Shown here: positions 22,601-33,303 of the stretch, piece by piece
Layout of the letters: each line of letters opens with the position of its first letter
How positions within the stretch are numbered: position 1 is the stretch's first letter
Assembly: GCA_037043015.1 (NCBI GenBank)
Contig: CM073325.1
Span: forward strand, 18,145,001-18,209,000
Direction: 5' to 3'
Origin: Bryum argenteum
Taxonomy: Eukaryota > Streptophyta > Bryopsida > Bryales > Bryaceae
Length of the DNA: 64,000 nt
Notes under the pieces: generated by a model
What the model was told of the DNA's origin: nothing
The model's database searches: none
The model's input: only the letters and a program-made list of their open reading frames with translations
Program-made: the position numbers and the translations under genes

Positions 22601-23317
22601 AAGGTTAGACCTGTTCTTCAAGCCGACGTGCAGAGGCTTCAAAACGAGTTCGCCCGAGGTTATAGGGAGGGTGATCGCGGACGACCTGTCTCGTGACGTC
22701 CACCTCCATCAATTTCAAGGCAAAATGTTTTTTGTCTATGAAGGGAATCATCGTTTGGCTGCATGGATGCGAGAGATTGCAGAGTTTCACCCAGACGATC
22801 CTTCTTGGCACATTCGGGTTGACTGCATCGTGCTTGATGCACGGGGAAGGAATGGCGTTCTCGTCAATGCCATGGCTGACGTCAATTGGTAAGTTGGTTG
22901 TCTTCCATGAAGTTCGATTTACATTTTTCTTCATTAAGCTTAACTTCTTACATCCTCATGCATATGGTTTGAATTGTAGGTCGACCGAGAACGACTTCGT
23001 GAAGAGTAGTCTTCCAGCGAAGTTACAACGAATTCGGACGTTCGGATCCATGAAACTTGAGGCTTTCAGGGACTTGATTTTGGAAGAGGCATATGTTTTT
23101 TGCCAAAAAGAGAAATCAAGGCGTACCACTTGGTATTCTCTGACAGTTGACGTATTCGTAGCATTCTTGTTCAAGGTAATAATTTTAAGTATTGATCTTC
23201 CAAATACTGCTTATGACTATGGTCAAATGTTATGTAATTTGTACTGTGTGATTTTCGTAATTCACAGAGAGAGGTTTCTCGGGCTCAAGACCTTGCTGCA
23301 AAGATTTACAAGGAGAC
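22601..23317 (+). pseudogene. ParB/sulfiredoxin-like domain gene, 5' exons, interrupted by an LTR retrotransposon
   Basis: Three exons are visible: about 22601-22888, 22980-23175 and 23268-23317, with GTAAGT/TAG and GTAATA/CAG introns and matching phase. Exon 1 encodes FVYEGNHRLAAW (motif at 22743-22766). The GNHR signature is characteristic of the ParB/sulfiredoxin (ParB-N) fold, whose members bind or cut DNA or hydrolyse nucleotides. The following WHIRVDCIVLDA strand fits the fold. Upstream, VRPVLQADVQRLQNEFARGYREG lies one base out of frame with the domain (near 22668), a probable frameshift. The true start is not identified. Exon 3 is cut at 23317 by a retrotransposon and resumes in phase at 28794. 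The gene continues to 31.7 kb with a methyltransferase-like part. Confidence 0.65.
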
Positions 23318-23601
23318 TGTCATGGGCCAAGGCCTCGTTGATAAGCTCGGATGTTCACTCGCTATTAATTTTATAAATAGAACTTCGGCAGTAGAGCTAA
23401 AGTATAGCCTCGGCAATAGAGCTAAAGTATAGCCTCGGCAGTAGAGCTAAAGTATAGCCTCGGCAGTAGAGCTAAAGTATAGCCTCGGCAGTTGAGCCAA
23501 GAGATTAGTATATAAGGGACTCTTATTCATTGTAAACCTAAGTCTTGGATCAATATATTTCTTTTGTAGTTTTTGCTTGTTTTGACAGCTAGACTCTTAC
23601 A
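23318..23601 (+). repeat. 5' LTR (284 bp)
   Basis: Starts TGTCATGGGCC and ends CTCTTACA. It holds about four and a half copies of a 25-bp unit (gcctcggcagtagagctaaagtata) in U3. Apart from lacking one unit it is identical to the 3' LTR. Confidence 0.95.
23509..23550 (+). promoter_or_regulatory. LTR core promoter: TATA box and predicted transcript start
   Basis: TATATAAG lies at 23509-23516. Thirty-one bases downstream begins AAGTCTTGGAT (23540-23550), the position expected for transcription start. These eleven bases are exactly complementary to the primer-binding region just after the LTR. The start itself is inferred from TATA spacing. Confidence 0.65.
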
Positions 23602-23603
23602 TA

Positions 23604-23614
23604 ATCCAAGACTT
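23604..23614 (+). promoter_or_regulatory. Self-priming primer-binding site
   Basis: ATCCAAGACTT lies two bases after the LTR end and pairs 11 of 11 with the predicted 5' end of the transcript (23540-23550). In Tf1-type elements an 11-nt RNA 5' end folds back on the binding site, is cut by RNase H and primes minus-strand synthesis. The geometry here matches that arrangement. Confidence 0.7.
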
Positions 23615-23795
23615 CTCTTGATTTTCTGAAGGGCTTCATCCTCCCTTGTTTTTTCAAACGACAAAAGTAGGACATTGATTAGATTGAGGAACTTATCCAC
23701 CCTCGTGGTGGTGATTGAAGATAGCCACAGAACCGGGACGCATTTGAAGGCTTTGCAAAGCCTGAAGAGTTGATTGAGAGGTGTTGCTTTTTGAG

Positions 23796-24924
23796 ATGGA
23801 GAACGCCCAGATGATCGATGATGAGATCTTGCAGCAGCAGCAGCAGGCGCAAGGAGAAATTACGGCGGAAGACTATCAACAGAGATCGTGAGGTTGCGCA
23901 CACACTTCAAGCTTCTCGCCAGTCGAGAAGTTGGCTATCGAGCAGTTGGTTGCACAACAGTCGCAGGTGGCTCCAGCGGCTGGACAATTCACGAGTTTAG
24001 GAGGTCCGTCTTGATCGCAGATGATGCCGCAATCGATGCAAAGAACAATATGGAGGAACCGCCATCGCATTGCGCAAGCGATTGCGGATATTTCAAAGTT
24101 TGACGGGAGTCGCAAGGGCTACCCGATATGGAAGGTCGAAGCGGATAACAAGCTTCAATTGATGGAGTATGCATTTGGTACATCTCAAGATCAAGCCGCA
24201 TACTTGTTTTCGAGGATGGACGCGAAGGCGCAGATGATGGTAGTATCTTTCTACCAAAATCAACGTGGTTGCAATGCGGCGACTTTTATTCAACATCTTG
24301 ACAAATTACATCGACCCGAATGCAAAGAAATACGGGCATTGAATCGGCTTCAAGCAATGAAGCAGGGTAGGGAGTCATTCGCAACATTCTTGCCCAAGTT
24401 TGAGAAGGAGCTTGGTGAGAGTCAACTTACCATGGTTCCGGATATGGTGAAGATAGGATATCTTCGCGGTGCTCTCAACTAAGAGATGCAACGCGCGATG
24501 ATTGGACCTATGACGTACATCGATTATGGTATGTTTGTCCAAGCTTTGTTGGCGGTCGGCTCTCAACTTGATTGTTTGCAATATCAGAAGGGTCGTGCAG
24601 CTCCGATCGCGACATCAAATCGCGTATGGCCAGATGGAGATGAGAGTCCAAATAAGCAAGCTTCGGAGACGTCTGACTTTGGAGGAACAACAACGGTGTC
24701 GCCAAGAGGGACGCTGTTTTTTATGTTTGAAGCGAGGCCACTGTGCAAATGACTGTTCATCTAAGCAAGGTGAAGGCAATGAGAAGAAGAAGAAAGAGAG
24801 CGCGGACAAAACTTCGATAGTGCGCGCAGTGAGAAAGAAGAGCAATGTCAAGATAGAGGAGGTCAAAGAGATGGAGAGTTGTGACTCTGATGTAGAGCCG
24901 GAAAACGAGCAGCTTCCGGCATAA
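23796..24924 (+). pseudogene. gag: Retrotransposon gag, disrupted
   Basis: From ATG 23796 the frame is glutamine-rich, then stops twice at TGA (near 23889 and 24013) and runs 24021-24482 through the capsid-like region (ISKFDGSRKGYPIWKVEADN). A TAA at 24480-24482 interrupts an otherwise continuous frame. A frameshift then leads to the 24526-24924 frame, which holds a nucleocapsid zinc knuckle CFLCLKRGHCANDC (24715-24756, CX2CX4HX4C) and a Lys/Glu-rich tail. Several stops fit single C-to-T changes. Gag packages the RNA in the particle. This copy cannot make the full protein. Confidence 0.85.
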
Positions 24925-24950
24925 GACTCAGTCGGAGGCGTGGAGGCAGG

Positions 24951-27900
24951 TTGTCAAAGTTGAAGAATCTAGGAGACAGCTTAGACACGGGTGGTATGTA
25001 TGTTGATGTTTTAATAAACTCAATTATATCTACTCGTGCTTTGTGTGATTCTGGATGCCAATGCTTTGCAACTGTGTCTGAGCAATTTGTTCGACGGAGA
25101 GGGTTGGATGCGTCATCTATTCAACCTAGATCTTTGGAGCAAGTTACGACAATGAAGAAGCGGCCTATGATTTGCCAAATTGCAAATTTTATGGCCGATA
25201 TTGATGGTATGGAGGAGAGGGTTGTTCCCTATGTTATTCCAGGACAGATAGATGATATAATCTTGGGAAAAGGTTGGATGGAGCGACATGATGCAAGTGT
25301 TCGACCTGCTAAAGAAGAGGTTTGCGTTCGAAAACCTTTCAAGATGATTGTGAAGACTCGACCGATTACGTTGGAGCCAATGCAAGAGATACGTGCATCA
25401 GTAATTCAAACTTTGCAGAGAAGCGGTGAACCAGTAGAGGTTTTTAGTGCCAGCTTGATTGACATCCAGAAGGCACTACAACAGAAGGTGTATAGGGACC
25501 CGGCACAACATGCTCCTGGCTGGCTCATGCCAGTTATTGACGCTTTTAATCGACAAGATGCAAAGTCGTTGTCCCCGTATAGGAAAGGGGTTGATCACGA
25601 GATCAATCTTATTGAAGGGAAGACTAATGATGACATCCCTGCCATGCCGCTGTATCAGATGTCCAAGGATCAATTATTAGTTTTGCGCATTGATGAGACG
25701 TTAAGATCCATTGCTGCAGCCAAATATATCTCGAAGGTTGATGTAATCTCTGCGTTTCATCGGTTACGTGTGAAAGAAGGTGACGAGTGGAAGACGGCGT
25801 TCAAAACACGCTTTGGCTTATATGAGTGGTTGGTCACACCGTTTGGGTGACGGGCGCACTCGCAACTTTTCAAATATATATCAATTGGATACTTCGCGAC
25901 GAATTGGATATATGCTGCTCCGCATATATTGATGACGTGGTGATCTATAGTGATACTCAAAAAGAACATCGTGATGCAGTTCTCAGGATCATCCGTAAGC
26001 TTGTTAACGCAGGGCTTCAACTTGATTTTGATAAGAGCGAGTTTGAAGCAGGCACTATTAAGTATCTTGGATATTTGGTGAAGACCGGTTGGGGTTTGCG
26101 GTGATCCAAAGAAAAACTTGAGGCAATTCGTCAATGGGAGCCGCCAACAAAAGTGAAAGGAGTTCGTGGATTTTTAGGTTTTACGCAATTATTATCGACA
26201 ATTCATAGATGGATATTCTAACATTGCGAACCCTCTTACTCGACTAACGCGGAAAGATCAACCTTTCCATTGGACATCGAAATGTCAACATGCCTTTGAT
26301 CGATTGAAGGAGGCATTAATTCATGCGCCGGTGCTCGTTAAATGGACTCCAGGTTTGGAAACAACCATTGAATGTGATTCCTCCTGTTATATTTGTTGGT
26401 GGCACCTTAATGCAAAAGGTGGACGGACTTTGGCATGCGGTTGCTTATTTCTTGAAGAAACACACCCAATGAGTCCAATTATCCGATTCATGACAAGGAA
26501 ATGCTAGCGATTGTACATTGCATCCGCGAGTGGCGTACATTACTTGTTGGCCAACATTTTGAAGTGAGTTGAGATCATCGCAATTTGGCTTATTTTCGAA
26601 GAAGCAACATTTGAGCGAGAGGCAAATGCGTTGGGCCTACGAGTTGAATGATTTTGACTTTGAGATCGCGCACAAGCCTGGCAAGGATCAAGTTCAATCG
26701 GATGCACTTTCTCGTCGGGAACATGATCTTCCCCAACACGCAGATGATGATCAAATCATGAATCGATATCATCAGCTTTTGGACGGAGATGATGGCGCTT
26801 TGAAGGTTGTCGCTAAATCCGCATGGATCACGAGATGGTGATGCGATTCGAGAAAAAGAGGCTCCTCGCTTCTGAGTCGATAATGACCCCGCGTCCCATA
26901 TGTCCATTTATTGACGCAGAGATGATTGCATTATGGGATGTTGCCCTGCAAACAAATCATCGTTATTGGAAGATGCGAAAGGCGGTTATGGATGGTGAGC
27001 GCCGACTACCTAAAGAATGGGACTTACCTATCACGATTAGTGAGTGTTCTGTAGATTCAAGTCATCGATTGCGTTGGCGTGGACGAATATGGATTCCGGC
27101 GCACGAACCTCTTCGGACGCGTTTGATCCAATCTACTCATGATTCACCACTAGCAGGACATCCAGGTCGTGAGGGTATGCGTGACTTGATTGCACGTGAA
27201 TATACGTGGCCTGGGTTGACACAAGATGTTCGTTGATTTGTACGGAACTGCAACGTGTGTGGAAAATCGAAGATTTGGCGGGAGCAGAAGCAAGGGTTGC
27301 TAAAACCTTTGCCAATTCCGGCACGGATTTGGACTGAGCTCTCTATTGATTTTATTACCGGATTGGCACCAAAAACGACTGTACAAATATCATGGTTGTG
27401 ACAGACCGTTTGTCCAAATCTATCATTGCTGTGCCTATGAAGACAATTCGTGCACTTGATGTGGCTCACAAACTTTTAGAGCAAGTTTTTCAAAGATCAC
27501 GGATTGCCCGCAGCACAATTGTGTCGGATCGTGGTAGTCAATTTGTTAGTCCGCTTTGGGAAGTATGCAGATTGATGAAGATTACGCGTCGGTTGTCGAC
27601 AGCTTTCCATCCGGAGACAGATGGTGCAACAGAGAGGGCGAATCAAGAGCTTGAAACATATCTTCGTATTTTCACGACATTTGAGCAAGAAGATTGGGCT
27701 TTTCGATTCTTGATCGCGATGATGGCGTTGAATAATCGTGTGTCGCAATCTATAGGTATGTCTGCATTTTATGACTCACGGTTATCATCATTCGGTCATG
27801 AATATTACTATACCCGAGGAGGCGGGTTCTTCGTTGTCACCGGCGGAAAAAGGACGCAAGCTTGTTGAAAGATCGGCGTAATTGAAGTGAATCGGCAACA

Positions 27901-28430
27901 ACGGCAATGGCCATTGCGCAAGAGACTCAAGAACGCCGGTCAAATACACGACGCCGCGGTGGCGAGGATTTTCGTCCGGGTGATCGTGTGTGGTTGAAGT
28001 TGAAGAACATCAACACGTCCCGCCAATCAAGAAGCTTGATTGGATTGCTCTTCCTTATCATGTATTAGAGTGCGTAGGTACACATGCGGTTCGTTTGAAT
28101 ACACCGTCCAGGTATTCATCCTGCTTTTTCATGTGAGTTTAGTGAAGAAGGCAAAATGAGGATCCGTTGCCTTCCCAACTACCCTCATGATAATGAGCCC
28201 GGTGTTGTTTTGAGCAATCCCGCTTTCGGCGCATCCACTAGCGAGGGCGAGTATCTTTGTTGAAAGAGTGTTGCAACATCGACGTCGTGGCGCGGTTGGC
28301 AACTACTTGTAAAGTGGACGGGATGGCCGAGCCTACTTGGGAACTGTTTGCCAATTACAAAATGTCATGGCCTTAGACGATTACGAGCGCTTGTTGCGCG
28401 CGTCTGGTCTCGATATTCCTTGGGCACATT
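24951..28430 (+). pseudogene. pol: Retrotransposon pol with chromodomain, multiply disrupted
   Basis: Retropepsin has ALCDSGC near 25050. Reverse transcriptase begins in the 24951-25850 frame but lacks the block normally lying between the thumb-proximal start and LIDETLRSI. It then has YISKVDVISAFH and breaks by one base after VTPFG (about 25850). YIDD is at 25925-25936 in the next frame. Further breaks occur near 26102, 26200 and 26505. RNase H and the IAHKPGKDQVQSDALSR tether are at 26569-26800. Integrase has its HHCC zinc finger near 27130-27260 and catalytic residues in LSIDFITG, SDRGSQF and TERANQE (27340-27650). A chromodomain remnant (LVKWTGWPSPTWE region, about 28250-28370) follows through frameshifts. 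Chromodomains steer integration to marked chromatin. No functional Pol is possible from this copy. Confidence 0.88.
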
Positions 28431-28479
28431 CTCTTGTATGACACTTGTTAATTCATCAAAGACATGAGAGGGAGGCATT

Positions 28480-28788
28480 TGTCATGGGCCAAGGCCTCGT
28501 TGATAAGCTCGGATGTTCACTCGCTATTAATTTTATAAATAGAACTTCGGCAGTAGAGCTAAAGTATAGCCTCGGCAATAGAGCTAAAGTATAGCCTCGG
28601 CAGTAGAGCTAAAGTATAGCCTCGGCAGTAGAGCTAAAGTATAGCCTCGGCAGTAGAGCTAAAGTATAGCCTCGGCAGTTGAGCCAAGAGATTAGTATAT
28701 AAGGGACTCTTATTCATTGTAAACCTAAGTCTTGGATCAATATATTTCTTTTGTAGTTTTTGCTTGTTTTGACAGCTAGACTCTTACA
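28480..28788 (+). repeat. 3' LTR (309 bp)
   Basis: Identical to the 5' LTR except for one additional 25-bp unit in U3. It is preceded by the purine-rich tract GAGAGGGAGGCAT (28466-28478) and followed by the target duplication GAGAC. Confidence 0.95.
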
Positions 28789-28793
28789 GAGAC

Positions 28794-31735
28794 CACTGCT
28801 AAAGAGAAGCAAACCGGACACGGGGTGTGGTTGGCTATGCATCATGCGCAACAAAAGACCATCAAGATCTTAAAGGGTCGAAATTTTGAGAAATTTATCG
28901 CGGTGGCTAATCCACAAAATGGCCCCAAGTTCTTCGACGAGGTACGTATAATATATTATTGCTTTCTATTTGATTACCCGTAAGATGATAATTGACGTGA
29001 GTTATGTCTTAATCAGATTACTACACACTACTCGACTTTTCCAGTACCCGAGTTGTCAATTAAGCGACTTCAAAAGATTGCTACATCTCATGTTGACCTG
29101 GAATTCAAGGCAAAGTGGCTGTCTTGGTGGAATAGCACGGATAATGAAAGACAGCTTGTGTGTTTTCCCTTGGATCGTCCAATGAAAGAGAAAACCTTTG
29201 ACGCCTGGATTCAGAAGGCTTCTTTTTGGGCACAAGTATGCATGCTCTCTGATCAAACTTGTGTTTTGGGTTGTTCGAATCTCTGAAACTATATCATGCT
29301 TTAATTCTCATTTACGTGATTCACAATCGTTTTGCGGTTTGGAGTTCGAGCTCGTACAAGAGTTCAATAAGATCCTCGAAAATCACGCTATGCCTATTGT
29401 GTGGAAAGAGGACGTTCTCCCTCCATCCGCTTACGTAGAGCATTGGAGGGTGCGCCTTTGGGATCACGCATACCTTGCATATCTCGCACCAACAGCAGGC
29501 CCAAAGTTTGTCAAAGGAACCGATTTGAAGAAGTTCGAGAATGGCACGTTGATCATCAAACTCTTGGTCTATAGGTATTTTATGCTCCCCGCTTACTTAT
29601 TTATTTGCTTTCTACTTGGTAATAATTGGTTTTCTAAACCATTTTGATTTTCAGGTACTTTACCCGCGAGTTGATGACCAAAGGTGCTCTTCGTTTGTCT
29701 TCTCTTCCCGAGTTTTACAAGGATGCTCGTGATAAAGACTCAAGCATAACGCATTCACTCCTCGCCAAGACGAGAGGTTCTCAACAGTAGCCCTCAAGAC
29801 TGGAGCTTGGTTTTTGGACTGCTTGGCCCCGTTCGTTCCTACGGTAGAGCAAGATCTTGCAGTGTCAGTCGGCATCGTCTCTGCACCTCAAGCTCGTATC
29901 GACATTGAAGATGACAATGATGCAGGAGACTTCGTCGACGATATGCCTAACCGAGCTCCTAAAGTTGGGAAGAAACGTGCTCAAGTGCCAAAGATCACGA
30001 CTGCAACCACCATGAACGCATCAATGTCTCAAGGTGGTCCTTCGTCACAAGCTGAATCTGGTCCTTCCCTTACTCAGGCAAGTGAACGTCTTGGTGACGT
30101 TGATGGCTTGCCATCCCACGCCACAAAATTTAATCGGCTTGTTCGCGGTCGCGATGTGGTGTGTCCTGACTTGTCTGAGAAAGTATCTGCTAACGTATCT
30201 ACCTTGCCCATATTCCTCGAGCACGGAGACATGGGTGAGGTTTTGAACTTGAGCGACACTAATTCCCGCATGGAACCTCAGGCTGTACGCATTATGCAGC
30301 ATATTCGTAAGGTAAACCCATATTCTCATAATTTCATATTGTTTTCAATGTCCCTCTTTAATCGTGGTGATTTTATGACACTAATAATTGTTATACTTTA
30401 TCGTCCCGTGGTTGGAAAAGGTCGTGATAAGCCCATTCAAAACATGACTATGAAGCCCAAACATCCCGGCATTGACCTAATCATCGATGCACTGAAAACC
30501 TTACGGTGCCTCTCATCGAACCACACGTTGTACCCATGTGGAACATGCGAGATGACGATTATTTCGATAACGTGTTCGCATTTCTTCGATGCGAATCTAA
30601 CGGATGATGGGGTTATACTTCTCATGCACCCAAGGGATAGGGCCATTGAACGAGAGTTGGACGAGTGCACGTATAGTTACCGATTCAAGATTGTTCGTGA
30701 TCGGGTGGGGTTATAACCCACTTCGTTTGACGTCCGCGCTGTTGTCTTCGGCTGAACGGTAAATCTACAGCGTTTATATTTCTATATTGTTTTCTCCGTT
30801 CAATTTTATAGATTGTAAATAAATGTGGTTTTCTAATCGCCCGATTGGATTGTGTAGACTCAGAACTTCCACATCAAGGTCTTTGCAAGAAAGGATGCAA
30901 AGTTTGAAATAAAGAGATCGAATGGTCTATGGGGGCAGCTCGACATTCTCCCGGACGACAATGACAACTTAACCAACTTCACCCACGCCGAAGACCAGAT
31001 GTTACGCCCCGATGGGAAACCGTGGCGGGGCGCTCGGGAGAAGCATCCAGATTTCATCCAATGTTTTATGACTTTTATCGAGTGCTTGACCGACGAGAAC
31101 GACATCGTGTTTGATTGGAGTGTTTCTACAGGTATGTGGTTTATGTCAAGATTGCGGATAAATGTGATCAAGTGATTTATACTAACACTTGCTCGAATTG
31201 TTTTTGTATGCAGAGCTTCATTATCGCATGCAAACGAACGAATCGTTTTCTCATCGGCTTGGAGCGAGATGAGGAAATCTTTGCGACAGTCTTGAAACCG
31301 ATGTTAGAGCAATCGCAAGGTCGGCTTGATGCAAGCTCATCCAGAGATCTTACAGAGGATGTGGAGCCTAGGAGGAAGAAACCACGCAAGTACATGGGTG
31401 CGTTATATCTGCTCTTTGTATTTTAACTTTTTATGACGCTTTTGTCAACGGAAATTTCTAAACTTCACTTTGGAATCTAGTCACGCAGGATTGACTCGAA
31501 GATTATCTCTCCATTTGGATCTCATTCGGAGTCCTCCATCGCCATTTGCGCTTCCCTCGTATGCTGAGCGACTTGCCGAGCAGTGGGTGGCAAGCTCCAT
31601 CTCCTATTCGTGCTCAAGCCCAGCGACCAAAGTTTCCTCAGAGTGTATTGCGTTTCATAGATTTTGAAGCTGACCAATGTGATGAAGAATTTGACACGCC
31701 CCACGATAGCGACCATTCTCTTGATTACTATTGAA
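28794..31735 (+). pseudogene. ParB-linked DNA-methyltransferase-like gene, 3' exons
   Basis: This continues the gene of 22601-23317. Exons: to 28941 (donor GTACGT), 29017-29235, about 29335-29574, 29655-~29790, ~29790-30311, ~30418-30715, ~30860-31131, ~31212-31400 and a last exon to the TGA at 31733-31735 (LRFIDFEADQCDEEF). The back part resembles a beta-class N4/N6 DNA methyltransferase. A broken DPPY-like site at about 30480-30515 (DLIIDA, then CCTTACGGT for PYG) precedes FDNVFAFLRC and GVILLMHPRD. Then comes a motif-I-like DWSVSTG (ending 31131), followed after an intron by SFIIACKRTNRFLIGLERDEEIF, the usual post-motif-I helix and acidic residue. Frameshifts near 29740, 30500 and at the last splice indicate a pseudogene. 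A ParB front with a methylase back is known from phage and bacterial proteins. Confidence 0.6.
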
Positions 31736-32676
31736 CTTAGCCTCCCTATAGCTTTTGGCAAAAATATTCGATATTTTTGATTTCGTATGTTTTCAACTCA
31801 TTTATGAGTTACTATTACTTATTTATACATCTTGGCGTATTGGTTATTTATTAAACCGTTTTAATTCTAATTACCATGTCTAAACCGCTCTAATATTTTT
31901 TTGATCACGCCAAATCAAATTTGTTGTTTGAGTGAGTCGTTGTATATAAAACTCAGTTTGTATTAAGTAAGTTTATGAGGTAATTGGGATTTTGAAACCA
32001 TAATATATAAATCGAACAATTTTTTTCTTAAAAAAAAAAAAACTATTTTTAGGGGTTCCCTCGTGTACGAGGAAGCCCCCTACTTCTGACAATTATGTCA
32101 CCTTCTCTCGCCCTTCACGACTTTTACTTGAGCGAGAGAAACCCTAAACCACCTAAATCCCTAAAGTGATGACGTCTGTGATGACGTCAGCCCTAACCTA
32201 TTGTATAGTGTACCCAAAAACCTAAACAAATGTGACTTAAGTCCACGGGTTTGGGAGCATTTACTTCTAAACCCTATACCAATATTTCAATTTTATTTAC
32301 CCTAAACCGTGGTAATAGGATACTTAATATTTGTAAACTCGGGGGGAGTTTTTTGGAAATTTTCTCAGCGCTCACCGCTCACGCCTGTGCATTCCCCAGA
32401 TAACAGGTCCGGCAGGGAGGTCTGAAATTGCTATCAGTACGATTGCTAGGAAGTGCATCGTTGACGTAAGAAGCTGGATTTCAAGGTTCGCATCACAGAC
32501 CAAGTACATAGGAATATTTCTCATACGCTTTCACAGTTCAGTCGTTTGTTTCTGCATTTAAAACTTTTTATACTTCTGTGCCGACACAGACTAGTTGCAC
32601 ACTCCAGAAGTGACAGGGCATGATATACTTAGTCTTCATGCACAGAAACGCAGGGGGGAACCATACGGAGTGACTC
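31736..32676. other. Intergenic AT-rich DNA
   Basis: Contains an A tract (32030-32042), then an imperfect hairpin, ggggttccctcg with cgaggaagcccc (32052-32079). No reading frame of note. The hairpin is not clearly a terminator. Confidence 0.45.
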
Positions 32677-33303
32677 ATGCGGTTCATAAATCTCCGAGAG
32701 TTTGAAATGTGTTGTGTCTGTGTAGTGAGCATTGTTCGAAACTGGTTTGGAAAAACCGTATTCTCAATCGTTTGTGTCGTACAGGGTGTACACGGTCTTC
32801 GAAATATGGCGCTAGGTCGGGCTACAGGTCGTCGAAGGTCCGCAACTATCTACAGAAAGAGAGTCCCCCAATTAGGCACAAAATTCCAAATTCACGGTGG
32901 CAGCCAGACCTTCAGCATGGAGCATACACTGAAGCGAGCTAATGGGGACATTGACTTTGTACCCGAAGATGGATTCGAAGACAAGGAACTCGTTCCAGGA
33001 CTCCCGAATGTCATAGTGGCCGAAGAAGTGTGGCCAAGGATACGCGACGAAAATCATATGAGCCAGCTACAGAACATGTTGAAAATGCGGTTAGTGTCGA
33101 AGTTCTGGTGCGCATTCATGGATTGTATAGAGCTCATGGACCGCCATCAAATGTCAAAGTATAACAAGGTTGGTTCGTGGAGATATAAAGAAGCTCCAGG
33201 CAGGTTTCAAGTTTTTGCTTGGTTATTGGAGTCGGGTAGAATGTTGAGTAAGCACCTCCCACTTAGGGTACTTTACTGTCTTCCATTACATGTTATACTT
33301 TAA
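32677..33303 (+). CDS. F-box-like protein, partial or single-exon model
   Basis: The 208-codon frame probably starts at the Met at 32806 (MALGRATGRRR). The region LPNVIVAEEVWPRIRDENHMSQLQNM followed by LKMRLVSKFWCAFM has the spacing of an F-box (LP start, then RLVSKxW near residue 45 of the motif). That motif binds SKP1 in SCF ubiquitin ligases. After it comes RFQVFAWLLESGRM, with no recognisable substrate-recognition repeat, and the frame stops at 33303 without a clear domain end. An upstream intron ending cgtacag at about 32784 is possible. It may be a truncated member of a large F-box family. Confidence in the F-box call is moderate, because the motif is degenerate. Confidence 0.4.
   Translation: MRFINLREFEMCCVCVVSIVRNWFGKTVFSIVCVVQGVHGLRNMALGRATGRRRSATIYRKRVPQLGTKFQIHGGSQTFSMEHTLKRANGDIDFVPEDGFEDKELVPGLPNVIVAEEVWPRIRDENHMSQLQNMLKMRLVSKFWCAFMDCIELMDRHQMSKYNKVGSWRYKEAPGRFQVFAWLLESGRMLSKHLPLRVLYCLPLHVIL

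Larger units (their letters stand above)
23318..28788 (+). mobile_element. Ty3/gypsy chromodomain LTR retrotransposon, defective body
   Basis: This is a complete 5.47-kb insertion. It is bounded by TG...CA terminal repeats of 284 and 309 bp and flanked by the 5-bp duplication GAGAC (23313-23317 and 28789-28793). Order of parts: gag with a CCHC knuckle, retropepsin, reverse transcriptase, RNase H, integrase, chromodomain. RT before integrase makes it Ty3/gypsy, and the chromodomain makes it a chromovirus. The primer site is self-complementary to the predicted transcript start rather than to an obvious initiator tRNA, as in Tf1/sushi-type elements. A purine tract (28466-28478) precedes the 3' LTR. 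The body has several nonsense changes and frameshifts and an internal RT deletion, yet the LTRs differ only by one 25-bp repeat unit. It sits in an exon of the ParB-methyltransferase gene. Confidence 0.95.

Noticed and set aside
23383-23500. Regular 25-bp repeats resembling a CRISPR array
   Set aside because: The repeats abut without unique spacers, lie in LTR U3 and recur in the 3' LTR. The DNA is eukaryotic.
22601-31735. Bacterial or phage contamination as source of the ParB-methylase gene
   Set aside because: Plant-type introns with consistent phases interrupt it, and a plant retrotransposon with target duplication sits in an exon.
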